This document shows positions 45,700-58,544 of a DNA stretch of 64,000 nt, one piece after another (within the stretch, counting starts at the first letter, position 1; the number at the start of each line of letters is the position of its first letter). Below the pieces are notes generated by a model. It had not been told where the DNA came from. It ran no database searches and saw only the letters and a list, made by a program, of their open reading frames with translations. Origin of the DNA: Zychaea mexicana (taxonomy: Eukaryota > Mucoromycota > Mucoromycetes > Mucorales > Lichtheimiaceae); assembly GCF_025766255.1 (NCBI RefSeq), contig NW_026516809.1:1-64000 (forward strand), given 5' to 3'. The position numbers were made by a program, and so were the translations under genes.

Positions 45700-46670
45700 A
45701 ATCCAGAAAGGTTAAATTGATGCTTATTGTATGCGTTTAAGAATAACCAGAAGGCTGAACATTTGACTTGTTTGCTTTTATCGTGCAAATATTCTACTTA
45801 TCGACATCAGAGATATTACCTATTTCATTTTGCCTTTATTCCTTTCACTTGTATATAATACACCTTACTAGATTTTGATACCCTAGAGTGATGATTGAGA
45901 AGGTAATTGTTTAGTGCACCAATTGAGTTTGATCATTTTAAAAATTATGGTCATTTAGAACCGCCCGATTACGCACTGACCGCGGCACATTTGGTGCGCT
46001 TGCACTTTTATGTGATTGAAACAACATAATAAGATTCTTTTTGTAAGCTGATCTGTGTAGGTAACGAACTATGTACCATACTTCAATTGTATGAAAAAAT
46101 TGCTTGGGTGTATAGGAAGAATTTATATGGTAGCTTGGTAAGATAGCACCAAATGCGACTTCCAGAAATTTAGTGTGTACTGTTAAGAGGCGTGTAATGA
46201 TACGCTGAAAACTAAATATGTATAAGTTGCTATAACAACCATTGGTTTATCTACCTAGTATTCGTTTTTCAGTGAGCTTATACTTTGGCGCTATCAAAGA
46301 AAGAGATTTAATCCTAGATATTCGCTGTTAGTAGAATAGAATGCTTATCGGACACTTGCAGTCAAGCGAGTCTGTCAAAAGCTTCCATAACCACCACTTA
46401 TCAGGACGGTGGTCTCTGGTCTGTGCTTTGATATTGTTATCATTATTGCTCGCAGCTCTTTTTTATGATTTGTAAGCCACCGCGAGCTGGAAATATGCCG
46501 CAGCCATTTGACTATGCAATGTGCTTGGTCATCTCTTGTATGAGGTGCCTATTTGCTCGTATATGGTATTGAGTAAAAAAAGTATAAATTTCAGGACGAA
46601 TTGCTAGAATAATCGACAGTTATCAATTCTAATTTCAATCCCTATTTTTATTTACACCTATTGAAAGCTT
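45700..46670. other. Intergenic, nothing recognised
   Basis: AT-moderate sequence on the 5' side of STT4 with no ORF over 60 codons of interest, no terminal repeats and no RNA gene seen. Marks the end of the gene island. Confidence 0.45.
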
Positions 46671-46692
46671 GCATTGCCCCATCTATCGATTA

Positions 46693-48155
46693 CCATGAGT
46701 CACCTTATAGGAAGAACCTACGACACCGCAGATGATATGGTGAAAGACATTCAAGCCTACGCCAAACAAGAAGGAATCACCATCGTCAAGAAAACCAATG
46801 AACAATGCAGCGCACTGACCTTCAAGTGCAAGAAGCATGGCAAATACATGGACCTCCGCTTTTCGCAGCAGTGGAAAGTCCCAAGAAATTGTTACAGAAA
46901 TCGAAGATTTGCAAAGACCGGGGGACTATTTGCGGAAAAATTAAGTTTCTAGTCCTGACTGATTGTTGCAGAAATCGCACCATTTGCGAAAGGTAGAGGT
47001 GCAAAAAGCGGGGGACCACTGTACCAGGATCGTGCCACCACTAACGGAATGGCCCGCCAAAGACAAGGCAAAAGTCAAAAACTGGCTGTCTATAGGAGAT
47101 CTACGGGTCATACGCTCAAGTCAAGAAAGGCGAACCGAAAACATGGCAAATCAGAAGATTCAGTTGGCATTATGGAAGAGAGTATAAGTCTAACTCGGAT
47201 GAAGTATTTGCTCTTGACGATGCTATTGAGCATAACACCCGGTAGAGAAGTGCAACGGCGAAGCTCCTGCCTACGTACCTCACCAACGGCGAGAGTTTTA
47301 TTAAGATGACGAAGTGCTTGAAAACCTGGCCAGCACAGAAGCAGCGTCTCTCCGACCAGCTAGCATAGCAGAACTCGTTCGGGCAAGACATAGAGGTATC
47401 CTCATTATTTCTAAGGACTTTCCAACTTTCGGCAAAGATACTGTAATGTCTCGGCTATTGACAGCAAGTTCTCACTGCTTGTTGACTATTTAAAAGGTCA
47501 CGGTTAAGCCATTACAAGCATCCTTGTCGCCCAATTATTTCAGCGTCTTTCCGCATTCGAAAGTAAAGAAACCTCATCGACAGAATGATGTTGCTGGTGT
47601 AGACCGCATCTCGACATTATGGTCTAGACGAGCTCAAGGATTTGATAATGCATAAGCCGTTTTAAAGCTATTTCAAGAAGAAGATCATAGAATACTACAA
47701 AAATGCCCCTAGCATCAGAGCTGCGAAAAATTCAATGTTAAAGATGAGCATTTTCAAAGACCATATTTTAAGTTTTGCAACATTGAAATGTATATATAGT
47801 AGATCCTATGATGTAATAACAATTATCTTCATATATTATAGCCTGGATACTATGGGTTTAAAGGCAAAAACACTCCAAGACATGCTGGTACACGAGATCG
47901 ATGCTGCGAAGGAGCACATCAACCAATGGATGCCCCGGAATATATAGCCTCTGTTCTTCTTCCAGAGGTCGGTATGCGCCTTATTGGGGAAGATCCTGAG
48001 TCGCCCGGTGAGACGGAAGAAGATTGCGATTGCACCATTAGCCTAGCAGAAGAATACAGTCCCTCAGCAATATGGCGCTATTCTACATGGAGAGTAGCGT
48101 TGACTACGGCTGTTTCAAATATCCAGATGACGATGACTCGGACAGTGAAGATTAA
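46693..48155 (+). pseudogene. MULE-type transposase remnant with FAR1-like N-terminus
   Basis: Begins MSHLIGRTYDTADDMVKDIQAYAKQEG and ALTFKCKKHGKY, the WRKY/FAR1-like DNA-binding start of Mutator-family transposases. The frame is then interrupted by a MITE (46869-47021). Beyond it, RATTNGMARQRQGK, EIYGSYAQVKKG and TWQIRRFSWHYGREYKSNSD are readable in shifting frames. Further on, SLRPASIAELVRARH can be read near 47348-47392. The catalytic centre is largely gone. A last block at 48060-48155 reads FYMESSVDYGCFKYPDDDDSDSED. It is too decayed for exon boundaries. Confidence 0.6.
46869..47021. mobile_element. pogo-like MITE
   Basis: About 153 bp with ends CAGTGGAAAGTCCC and, reversed, CAGTGGTCCCCCGCTTTTTG. 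The right end matches the Tigger terminus at 3772 (TTGACCCCCGCTTTTTGCACCTC against TGGTCCCCCGCTTTTTGCACCTC). TA follows on the right; the left flank has AG, so the TA duplication is imperfect. It probably depended on a Tigger transposase like the one at 4020-5853. Confidence 0.65.
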
Positions 48156-48473
48156 GGCGACCAAGAGCATCATATACTCTGATAAAAAGCAGAACCATAC
48201 ATTATCTTCTTTAACATATCTGTATACACTTTCACTTAATCTTCACTTTTTTTCTCTTTCTCTACAGCATATTCTTCTAATAAAAAAAGAAAAACAATAA
48301 TGTTCAGAAAAGAGTGTCAGACATGCGTGGTAAATGGCTATCACTAGATATTATATCTCACTTACAGAGCGTCACTAGAAGACAACATAATATAAGTTGG
48401 TCTACACAAAGAGTTACACTCCACTTTTTCGTGGTCTACGCAAGGGATTACAGATTGTTGGCGCCTACCTAGC
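48156..48473. other. Spacer, nothing recognised
   Basis: Between the MULE remnant and the long-TIR element; its last 10 bp (CCTACCTAGC, 48464-48473) are the left target duplication of that element. Confidence 0.45.
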
Positions 48474-49360
48474 ACTTACCCCACCGTTTTAATTTTTTCA
48501 CGGACACGTGACCTAGAAAAAGAGATATCCCGTATGGGAAATTAAATAGCCAAAGAGAAACGTCAACTTGTTTTTCTGTTATTCTTTAGTCTCAACATTC
48601 ACGTCGACTTCGACAGCACCAACAACGACAACAGCAACACCAGCACCAGCACCAGCAGCTCCGGCTGCAACAATTATAATAAGACCACAAAGCTCACGAT
48701 GACAGCGGCGATTAGTCAAGACAAAGCATTGTCGAACAAAAGATCGCTCGTGCTCTAAAATTAAATGAAAGCACTCATAGCTATCGCTCTATACTTGGAG
48801 TACGTCAACGGAATATGTTTGACGATGTTGTCGAAAATGATATTGTTGACGAATATCTGTAAGTACGGTAGTTAGACAATTTCGAGCTAGACGAACAAGA
48901 GCAAGAGCAAGAACAATGAGCGATGGTCATCCATTTACGCGTTATCTTTCTTAAATTCCTCATATCTGCCACTGCATTATTGAATTTTATGTCACTCCCT
49001 CCCTTCTTATTATCTTTTTTAGCTTTGTCTATTATTAACTTCTACTGCTTGCTTTATACTCGAGAATTTAGATGATCATCTCCTTGTCTAACAAAATTAT
49101 GCTTTATAGTCGATGTTTGGTGAGCAAAAAGAACAGTAAGTATGCTGCGTATTCACCTAAATTTGTATAAGCTCTCCAGTAAAGAAGAATGCAAACATAG
49201 ACACTATGTAATACATTATGTAGAGGTGAATGTTTACTTTTGAAACGATCTCAAACAAAAAAAGTTGGCGTTTCTCTTCCGGCTATTTAATTTTCCGAAC
49301 GGGTTATCTATTTTATAGGTCACGACCACCACGGGGGTTTTTTCCACTATTCATCACAAA

Positions 49361-50694
49361 ATGGTAGAATCAACCAATCAGGATCCTCCGCCGGAGCATC
49401 CTCTACCAGCAACTTCACCATCGCCACCAAATACCACCATGCGTCGTCCAGAGAGACGGCTCCACTGCCTCAACCACTATCTCCTGCGCAACAGTGGCAA
49501 AACTTCCAAACGTATGAACGAACGATTCGCGGCAAACCTGTCACCGCTTTTGGGGATACCTCTGCAAAAGCAGCCGCGTCGACGCAACGCAACAATCGCC
49601 AATGGATTCGCTCCAATGAACCTAACAGCGCTTTCTTTGAATTCCGTGACATAGGCTCGCACCCTCAAAAGTTCATGGCGATATTGAAGAAACAGTACCC
49701 TAAGGCCGTTGGACATACACCAGTACCAAAAAGCTTCAATGGGGCTATTTTTTCGTTTGAAGATATGGAATCCTGTACAGCAGTCTGCACAACTGGTGTA
49801 ACTGTGGGATCGCGTACAGTCTTTGGCATCATCACTCTCCAAGCAGAAAACGATGTGTACTGCATTAATTTAGAACAGCTCCCTCTTCTCTCGCCTGCTA
49901 AATTAACACCCTTGCTCAACACCACCATGAGTCGATTTGGAAAAATAGCTCACATCGGCCTTTATGTTGATCCAATTTCGACCATGTTTCATGGTAAAGG
50001 CTATGCAATCCTCGATCGTACAGTGGAACCAACGCATGATGCCTTTGAACCACTACAGCATGTGATCCCTTTCTCTGGCAATCGATGCATCTTAGCCTCC
50101 TGGAAAGGCATGGAGCAACATTGTTTCTACTGCCACCAACATGGCCATGGAGTTGCAGCATGTCCTCTTATAAAAGATCTTGCTCGTCGCGACCGTCGTT
50201 GCTATCAATGCAACAGCCCAAAACACCTCATTCGCGATTACCCATATAGCAACGACGCTACAACCGGGCAGAAATGTCTGCGGTCGGCACATGACACAGA
50301 TGTAAGCAACAGTCCCACTACACCTTCTGCAGAAACGCATGCAGCTGCAACCACGTCTACATCCTCATCGGCGACTATGAGTAGCACCGTGTCTACAGCT
50401 GCTCCTGCCACAGTCACCCAGCATCTATTAGCTGCATCACCTCAAAACAATGCTGCAGATGTCGCCAAGGCTCAACATAAAGATATCACGCTCGTAGGAG
50501 ATGAGGCATCAGCAGAACCTACCAACAAGTGCAAGGACATTCAGCATCATCAACACGACGAAAATTGTATCGACAGCACAGCAACACCAGCTAATAAAGA
50601 CGTCGACGAGGTATGTGACGACGACGAACAATGTGACAACGACGAACAATGTGACGACGATGATATGCAACAAGTCGACGAGTAAAGTGACGCA
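49361..50694 (+). pseudogene. LINE ORF1, gag-like with zinc knuckles
   Basis: The start MVESTNQDPPPEHPL is at 49361; a frame change near 49650 moves the reading to the frame open from 49675 to 50692. The middle part resembles the RRM-like gag fold of LINE ORF1 proteins. Two CCHC knuckles follow: CFYCHQHGHGVAACP at 50121-50165 and CYQCNSPKHLIRDYP at 50200-50244, where the last Cys has become Tyr. The tail is Asp/Glu and Thr/Ser-rich. The role, known from the family, is RNA binding in the retrotransposition particle. Confidence 0.78.
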
Positions 50695-51129
50695 GACAAC
50701 GATATGCACGACGACAATGACAGCAACCACACTAATGCAACATTGGCAATGCCATCTCGTTCGTCTCGCAAAGGCAAAAACGGCAAAGGCATGACTCGCA
50801 CTGGCACGAACAAAGGCGACACGAGCAAAACGGCCAAAGGCCCAACTCCTAAGTCCATCACCAAAAAGCGTGCTGATCGTCAGCAACACAAAAAGACGAA
50901 CAATAAAGTTGCTCTCACGAAAATCTCTGAACCCAATGCCACCACCACCATCCCAGCAGTTATTGCCGACGGAGGCGATAACATGGCTCCATACAGTAAC
51001 CCAACTAAGCCATACCAACCATGATCACAGAAATCCCGCAACCACAAATATCTCTAGCCTCGCTCAACTGCTGAGACCTCAAAAAAAATATACACCAAAA
51101 AACATCAACCATTCATTGACCAAATTTCG

Positions 51130-54100
51130 ACACTGTCTTGCACAATCTTAGCTCTCCAAGAAACCCATGCCAGCACTTTTCATGATCACGATCGTTTCTC
51201 CCTTCAGCTTCACGTCACATCTAGTACTTGGACCCAGCACTGTGGTCTTTTATCTTTCGATGTTGACCTGGAGATTTCACCTCTCTGGTCATCGCTTGAT
51301 GGCCGTCTCCTCGTAGCTGAATTAACTCACCGCCATCACCTCTTTGACCCGATCACTATATATGTCGTCTATGCCCCTGCCGATCGCTCTCTTCGACCAC
51401 CGTTTTATGCTGAACTCGCCACCATGATCTGCAATGATCAACACCTACCGCATCGCAGCATCATGTTGGGCGACTATAATTATAACATTCATATACCCGG
51501 ACACCTGCGAGTTGCTGCCAACTCATAGGTACAGTGGCTCTCATTATCCTGGTTTGATCCACTCAAATCTGATGCCACTGCCTTCAATAGCTATACATAT
51601 AAGGGCCCTCTTGGCACATCCAAACGCGACTTCATTCTACTCTCAGGCGACTTACTGCCTGCAGCAGCACAACCAACAGTAACCCATGTATCAAACCACA
51701 CCGACCACAAAGCCGTGTCTATCGGACTCAAACTCTTTGCACCGCCGACAGGCCCTGGCATTTGGCGTGTGAATCCGTACCTCGTCCACGACAGAACCTT
51801 TTGCTATGAATTGACAAACTTTCTTGATGCCAGGGCCTCCGTTCTGCCCGACGCTCCGGCTCACGTGCAATGGGACTTTCTGAAAGCATGCATAAAATCC
51901 TTTGTCCAAAGTTACACACGTCGCAAACATTCACAGCAACAAAGAACCCTCAAATCACTACACCGATCGCACTGCCAGTTACAACGCAACCTGTCTATTG
52001 CCATCCACTAACAACAGCAACAACAACAACAACAACATCCGCCTCACAGCAACAGCGCCACTAGCCACATCAGCAACCATGCACACCAAAGCTGCATCAA
52101 CCACAACATACATAACACTAACAACAATATCAACAACACCATCGGAAGTCCCCAACAAAATACTGACACTACTGACAACAATACCACAAGCAACCACAGC
52201 ACCAATCATCACGCCACCAACAACAGCGAAGACGATGAATATATCAGCAGCATCAGCCAGCAAATCGCTGACACTGAGCAACAAATCGACGATATTACCG
52301 ACAAAGAAGCCAATATTTTGGTGCTATGAGCAGGCATCCGATGGAGGGAAAAAAGTGAACGTTCAAACAAGTACTTTTACCGCTGCCGCGATCGCCAACA
52401 GAGACAAATTATCCAAGCCCTACATACAGAAGATGGTGCTATTGTCCGCAGCCCTGATGCGCTACTAGACTGCATATCCCAGTTCTACCGCCATCTGTAC
52501 TCTGCTGATCCAGTGCTAGACTCGGGTATAGGTGCCATTCTGGCCTATTTGCCTCGCGACACCAGACTCTCCCAGACTGATTGTGACTAAATGCCACAAG
52601 AATGGACTGACGAAGATATCGAAGCCTGCCTCAATAAGCTTCTGACCCAGAGCAGCCCAGGGATCGCTGGATTTCCTTACCCATTCCTAAAGCTGCTCTT
52701 TCAGCACCCAACCTGCCGTCAGCTTTTCACCGAAGTCTTGAATAATGCACTATCCCGAGGGGAGTTCCCAGCGACATGGCAAAAATCAGTAGTCATCCTT
52801 CTTCCCAAGAAAGGTGACCTTACTGATCTTGCCAACTGGCGTCCGATTTCACTAATATGCACCGATGCCAAAATATTTACACGACTGGTTGCTTCAAGAT
52901 TCGTCAGTCTATGCCAAAATTTGATTGATCAACATCAAACCGGATTCCTCCAGCAACGTCTTATTGCCGACAATGGTATCGCCGCTCGTTTGGCTATGGA
53001 TCTTGCTCGTAAATACAACATGCCTGGCATTGCCCTCCTACTTGACGGATGTAAAGCGTTCGATCGTGTCTATCCCCAATATTTATACTATGTGCTCACC
53101 TGCTTTGGTTTCCCTCCTACGCTGATCGACAACATCTGCTCCTTATTCTTCAACACTGAGCTCTGCATCAACATCAATAGTCATCTAGCGGCCCCAAGTC
53201 CACAAGGCAGAGGGCTCCAGCAAGGCGACCCCTTATCACCCCTGCTATTCAACCTAGCGCTAGAACCGCTACTATAGGCGATACTGGCTACTTCCACTAT
53301 CCCTGGCTTCGAATTGGACAACCTACAAGCCCACTGCGCCCTAGAACGGTGACCACACCACCACGGCTCAAAGTTCTTGCATATGCAGACGACATTCTTG
53401 TCTTCTTGACACAGCCAGAAGAACTGCGTGAGCTCCTCCATATTTTCTATCTGTACAGCCACGCATCAAACGCCAAACTCAACAGAGACAAGACCGTTGC
53501 TGTTTCCTTATGTGGGAAGCAACAGACCACCTGGATGTCCACACTACAACGCGCCAGTATTACTGAATGGCACGATGCCTCTTGCACGACCCCTGCTACC
53601 TATCTTAGTTTCCTGCTATCGAGTATGAAAGCGCAGCTGGATCAGTATCTTTTAAGAATATAAGAAAAGATCACAGTGCACGTTCAAATACTGTCTCAAC
53701 GCTCGTTATCGATCCAAGGACGCGGCTTAGTCGCTAACTCCTTACTCTTGAGCCAAGTATGGTATGGTATATGGATTTTACCCATTACCAAAAAATACCT
53801 ACAAAAGATCTGGCAAAAGATTTATCAATTCGTGACTCAAAAAGCCTTTCCACCTGTCAGCTTTGCAACCTGTACACGCCCACGACAGGAAGGAGGCCTG
53901 GCTATACTCGACCCAGTGGTACAGCACTCTGCCTTGCAGTTTCGCTGGCTTTTACCTCTGCTTGAACTTGAAGAAGACCACGAATCTTTCATCCTTCCGA
54001 TCCTGCGTTCCTGTCTCGGTTCTTTTTCACACTCATCATCGGCTATCAATCCGCTGCTCATTCCCAGTAGCCGTACTTCTGCCATTAAAACCTTTGGCTG

Positions 54101-54786
54101 CGTTTTCTCATTATTCTGCGCCACAGATGCTCTCAAGATTATACCCATTCAACCAGCTCAACCTACTGCCGTTCCTATGAATAAGAATACTCCGCTTGTT
54201 CTTCTTGCTACTACTGCTGCAGGTACTGCACTTGACGACATCACACCCAAAACTTTTCGCTACAGTCAGCTCACCACATTTGAGCACCTTTTTGACTGGT
54301 ATCCTAGTTCATCAAAAAAGCGATGGAAACTTTTCTAGAACTCGTGTTTTTCTCATAGAGCCCACACAGTCTGGTGGCGCCTTCTTCATCAAAAGATATC
54401 TTGCAAACAAAGGTTACATCAGCTAATCCCAGGCGTTTTCGAATCCCCAACATGTGTTTTTTGTCTTGCGGTCGAAGACCCACAGCACTTTTTCTGGTCC
54501 TGCCCTAAAAAATTGCAAGTATGGTCGACCATCAGCCAGCGCTTCCTGGTTGATAATGGTGCGTTGACGTTTGATCATCTTGTGTCTCTCAACGCTTCTC
54601 CACTCTCCGTGAAGCCCGAGTACAAATTGCCCTTCCTTTGTATCATCGCTACAACAATACTCCACATCTGGAATGCACACTGGCGTTATGTATTTGACGG
54701 CACGACCTTTTGGCCAGATAGTGTGGCAGCCAGCACCACACTAGCCCTCAGACGGATATATGCAGAAAACTCATCTATAGCATAGT
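51130..54786 (+). pseudogene. LINE ORF2: endonuclease, reverse transcriptase, zinc motif
   Basis: The endonuclease shows ALQETHAS, LGDYNYN near 51466 and SNHTDHKAV near 51691, with a TAG at 51526-51528. Reverse transcriptase begins near 52591 (EWTDEDIEACLNKL) and has FPATWQKSVVILLPKKGD, NWRPISLICTDAKI, LLLDGCKAFDRV with the first Asp, and GLQQGDPLSPLLFN. After a stop at 53275 and a frame change comes the catalytic YADD at about 53382-53393. The C-terminal part has a zf-RVT-like motif (CVFCLAVEDPQHFFWSCP near 54450-54505). At least four stops or frame changes are seen, so it is inactive. The stretch 51990-52300 is a CAACAAC-type repeat linker. Confidence 0.82.
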
Positions 54787-55022
54787 AACACTATCAGATT
54801 ATGTAAGTATCCTTTCTTGCCTTATAAATACCGACATCAACAGTATCTCAATAAATCATCTTCTATACAAAAAAAAATTCTATAGGTCACGTGCCCGTGA
54901 AAAAATTAAAACGGCTGGGGCAAGCCTACCTAGCCATTTCAAAAAAATTACGGAAACGGATTTCGGAACTTAATTTCTCTGAAAGTTAATCATGTAATCG
55001 AACCAAAATCCGTTTTTCAGTT

Positions 55023-56908
55023 TTGGGGTTTTTAAACTTGTTCCTCAAAAAGGAACCACAAAATCAGCAACAAATCCAAGCCCAAGTAACACTCGAGCAA
55101 CCTGAATTGAAAAGATGCAGTAATTGCAAATCTCATCGCCCTTTGCTATTTTTTGTTAGCAATAGACAAGATTACAGCACGTGTAGAAATGCTGTAAACG
55201 CCAAAGTGATGTTGGTAAACCAATCGCAGAGCAGTTACTCCTGACAATGGACAAAGTACTCGAGCTGATTCCTTCGCGTCATAATTTGAGGAACGTAGCC
55301 AACAGTCTCGAAGATTACAGCCTCGACGCGTATGTGCAACTTGACGACGATATGTTGGCGTTGTCAGATTCGCAACTTGTGATCAACATCCGCGATCGTA
55401 TCTAGGCTGTTGACGGATACCATTACTACGAAGCGTACCGAACAGAACCACGGCTATTCTTTCCTTTTCCGATGCTCACAAGATTCCGATGTGCAGGGTC
55501 AAGCTGCATTTCGTTTACAATTGCATCAGTGCATGGCAACTTTCTGATGCAAAGGCTGCATCAGCGGCATGGTGGCATGGTCGACAGAGTGAATGGTTAC
55601 TTTTACTTGAACATCGAACATTCCTATGGGCATAGGGCTGCACCTGCCGTCGAAAATAACGCCGTCCCATAAAATGTACGTGCATACATCGCTGCAAATG
55701 CCATCGAATTAGATGCATAACAGCTGCATCGTAACCTTATCCGTCAGTTTCGACAAGAAGCGACAAGAATAACGCAGGGGCGTGCCAGTAGTGCCAAGAC
55801 CAATATATACTGCACGACAACCAGTTCAGATCAGCAGAGATGCTCGCCGACAGAGCCGCTGACAAGGGTGTCCACAAGGTATGTCAAATTGTCCTAAATA
55901 ATTAGCTACTACTTAATATTAAATATATGTGAGGATCGTGCATAAAATCACTTCGGCGTGTTGAGAATAGACAAGAACCATTACTTATAGAATCAATTAA
56001 ATATAATAGCCAATAAACAGATTTTCACCTCAGCATAGAGTAAATACTCGGCTATTGGTTTTACCATGCGATTATATGATGTAATTTGTGGATCACAGCA
56101 ACTAGCAGAGGAATACCATGTCGATTCTACATTTAAGACAAACCGAGCAGGATACGAACTATTTAGGACAGTTGCAACTGTAATTGGTGTCAGGTTTCCG
56201 ATTGCATACATGCTTCTGAAGCTTACACCACAGAGTCAGCTAGTTAATGATGGCGAGGATGACACATTTCATGTTGGTGTTATTGCCGAATTTTCTACAT
56301 GCTTAAAGCAAGCTGGTCTTCAAACCAAGTTCATGTTTACGGATGAGGACTGGGGACAGATCTGTGCTATAGAAGCAGTCTGGACAAATGGGAGAGTGCT
56401 TAGACTAATCTATGGCATCTCATTTGCTCAGTGAAGAAACGCTTAGCAGAACCCAAAACAGCAAGACTGCAAAATATTCTGGATGAGGCTCGAGCTTTAT
56501 TTCGTATATAAGTGCAATTTTTCGTCCTAGGGAAGATAGAACTGGCAGTATATATAGTGACCTAGAAATTCGAAATGCCATCAAAGATATGATGCAAAAG
56601 CATTATAATTGGCACCCGTTAACTGCACTCGAAGGAGGTAGGAATGTTATGTCGATCCACAAATCATATTATAATGATTATTAAGAAAAATGTAGTTGGT
56701 ACCTGAAACGAGCAGCAGTTGTATTTTCGTACTGTTGACGAAATGTACAACTTATGTGTGGATCTCGGCCTGCCTAATGCTTGAGTGTATCTTTATAGGA
56801 GGTGGTATGCTCCTGAATGGTGGGTTAGATGGGCACGAAGCAGCATTCCCGAAGGTATCCTGTTGGCAAAAACCACGATGATGATCAAAGCTCAGTGGAA
56901 GGTTCTTA
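55023..56908 (+). pseudogene. MULE transposase, degraded and 3'-truncated
   Basis: N-terminal zinc-like text RCSNCKSHRPLLFFVSNRQD is at 55110-55170. FPMLTRFRCAGSSCISF and HRAAPAVENNAVP are near 55465-55670. The MULE catalytic domain is at 56066-56434: EYHVDSTFKTNRAGYELFRT with the first Asp, VIGVRFPIAYMLLK, KFMFTDEDWGQICAIEAVW with the second Asp. After several stops, DEMYNLCVDLGLPNA, YLYRRWYAPEWWVRWARSS and TTMMIKAQWKVLK are readable near 56738-56908. At that point a GGGGGTTAATCC element cuts the sequence. The order fits Mutator-like transposases; it is non-functional. Confidence 0.75.
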
Positions 56909-57145
56909 AGGGGGTTAATCCTTAACCATAATTCCTTAAAAGGTTTTATTAATTAAAGATATATCATTGTTTAAACATATATATGAAAAAATAAAAAATT
57001 AGATTATAATTTTTTTATTTTTTGAACGTTTAAGATTTTTTTAACTTTTTTTATTAATTCTTTAAAAGGTTTAGGTTTTGTATAAACCTTTTTAAACTGT
57101 TTAAACGTTATATCCTTTTATCTTCTATTAAAAATCGATTAGCCC
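56909..57145. mobile_element. GGGGGTTAATCC element, second occurrence
   Basis: Starts AGGGGGTTAATCCTTAACC and continues with the same motif order as 19390-19600: AAGGTTTTATT, TATCATTGTTTAAACATAT, ATTAGATTATAATTTTTTT, TTTTGTATAAACCTTTTTAAACTGTTTAAAC. It interrupts the MULE coding remnant at WKVLK. AT-rich, no coding capacity; a small non-autonomous element of unknown class. Confidence 0.6.
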
Positions 57146-57253
57146 TTACGTTATTGTACAAAAAAGGAAATAGTTGTGGCTGGCGTTGGTATCTATTGCT
57201 CAGCTTACTTTTTTTGTTATGTAACAATTTGTTTCACCTGCAAGCTGTTGTTT

Positions 57254-58544
57254 TTGCATAATATGAGTTCTCAAGAGGTATTGCCCCGGAATCAGACAAC
57301 TTATGAACACCAAATGTGTCGCTGGAAGCTTCATTCGAATTCAAATGGAACGACTTTTTACAAAAGCCGGGCATTTTACTCAATTTTTTAAAATTTTTTT
57401 TCACAAAAAGCAATCACTCGAAGTTCACACCTGTCGCTGCGGGTCGACTACTCACCAACGTGTTTCTTTCCGTGGATGTCCTTTGAATGAGCGCAATGTC
57501 CGGCGCAGACTTCTTGATTCTGAAAATGTATGCACCTGAACTAGCTTATGTTGTCTATTTTTCCTTTCTTATTCCCTTTGAACGTAGGAACAGCAGGAAG
57601 ACACTATGAATATCATTATTGAGAATCCAGTGGAACTGCAAGCTAGCACCATTGAAGGTATTGCAGCTGCTATACACATAAGGTGTGAGAGAGAGCGAGA
57701 GAGAGAGAGCAACAGAGAGTGCGTGTTTCCTTGATAGGCGATCCATGTCATCCTTTAGGAGAAAGAAAGTTTACAAATGAAATTTCGAATAGTTGCTGAG
57801 GATAACATTATTGAGGATGAGGACACTCCTGTCAGTGACTTAGTAACCAACGATGATGTGACAACAAGCACCAACACCACTACCAACAATAATAGTACTG
57901 CTTCTGTACGCAGTTGCTCTAGATGTGGATCACCCGATCATTTGCGCTCTTCTAACCGCAGCTGTCCTTTCCATCCTGGTAACGTTGAATCCCAACATGG
58001 CGCTCGATTCCAAAAAGCCTGCACTATTCCTTTCATACCTGAACATATTTTCGGTCCAAACATCTGCTATACGCCCGGAGCTTCGTATCGTCGTCATATT
58101 TTCCCTCGAATGGACACCACCTGCTCTTTTTGTCATGCTCGAATGTGGATAGATGAGCGTATCAAATCCTCCTCTCTCTTGAGACCACGCTTTGGCATTT
58201 GCTGTACTCATGGAAAGATACGTCTCCCTCTTCCTCGCGCTCCTCCTGCACCACTTTATGATCTTCTGATCCATTATGATTCAACAGAACGAGTAGCTGT
58301 GGATTTCCATACCAACATTAGGGCTTACAGCAATTTGTTTGCCTTCGCCTCCATCCACACCAATTGGGATTATGATCTGGCAAGTGGAAGAAATGGAGTT
58401 TCTACTTTCCAGAATAATGGCACTATGTACCATTGTCTTGGTTCGTTGCGTGCACCTGAAACCGCACAGGCTCAATTCGCGCAAATATACTTTGCAGAAG
58501 ACAGGAACAATCGGCGAGAAGAACGACGTTGCGTTCTAGATTAA
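57254..58544 (+). pseudogene. Helitron N-terminal zinc-knuckle region
   Basis: Two Cys/His modules are readable: HTCRCGSTTHQRVSFRGCP at about 57430-57482 and CSRCGSPDHLRSSNRSCP at about 57915-57968. The second continues as an open frame from 57777 to 58544 with RHIFPRMDTTCSFCHARMW, a block next to the Helitron_like_N domain in fungal Helitrons, and YSNLFAFASIHTNWDYDLA. A frame change near 58520 separates it from the Rep part. The segment between the two modules (57540-57776) contains a GAGAGAGAGA run and may include an intron. Confidence 0.7.

Larger units (their letters stand above)
49325..54880 (+). mobile_element. LINE (non-LTR) retrotransposon, degraded
   Basis: Flanked by an exact 11-bp target duplication TATAGGTCACG (49314-49324 and 54881-54891). 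It carries ORF1, ORF2 and a 3' end with AATAAA (54850) and a short A-run. The order endonuclease, reverse transcriptase, C-terminal zinc motif is that of L1/Tad-type LINEs. Because the duplication is still perfect, the insertion is younger than its own decay pattern would suggest, or the copy was already defective when inserted. Confidence 0.9.
48474..54924. mobile_element. Long-TIR (MULE-like) non-autonomous element, split by a LINE
   Basis: The left terminal repeat (48474-48575, ACTTACCCCACCGTTTT onward) pairs with a right one made of two pieces, 54892-54924 and 49256-49324, separated by the LINE. About 100 bp can be aligned, including TTTTAATTTTTTCACGG, CACGTGACC and AATTAAATAGCC. CCTACCTAGC occurs on both outer sides (48464-48473 and 54925-54934), a 10-bp target duplication. 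Long terminal repeats with a 9-10-bp duplication fit Mutator-like elements. Without the LINE it is about 0.9 kb; its interior (48590-48920) has a CAACA/CAGCAC-rich repeat and no complete ORF. Confidence 0.82.

Noticed and set aside
50509..51018. 169-codon minus-strand ORF with many hydrophobic residues
   Set aside because: Opposite to the Asp/Thr-rich tail of LINE ORF1; composition explained by that repeat.
51979..52284. Hydrophobic minus-strand ORF in the LINE
   Set aside because: Shadow of the CAACAAC-type repeat in ORF2; no independent support.
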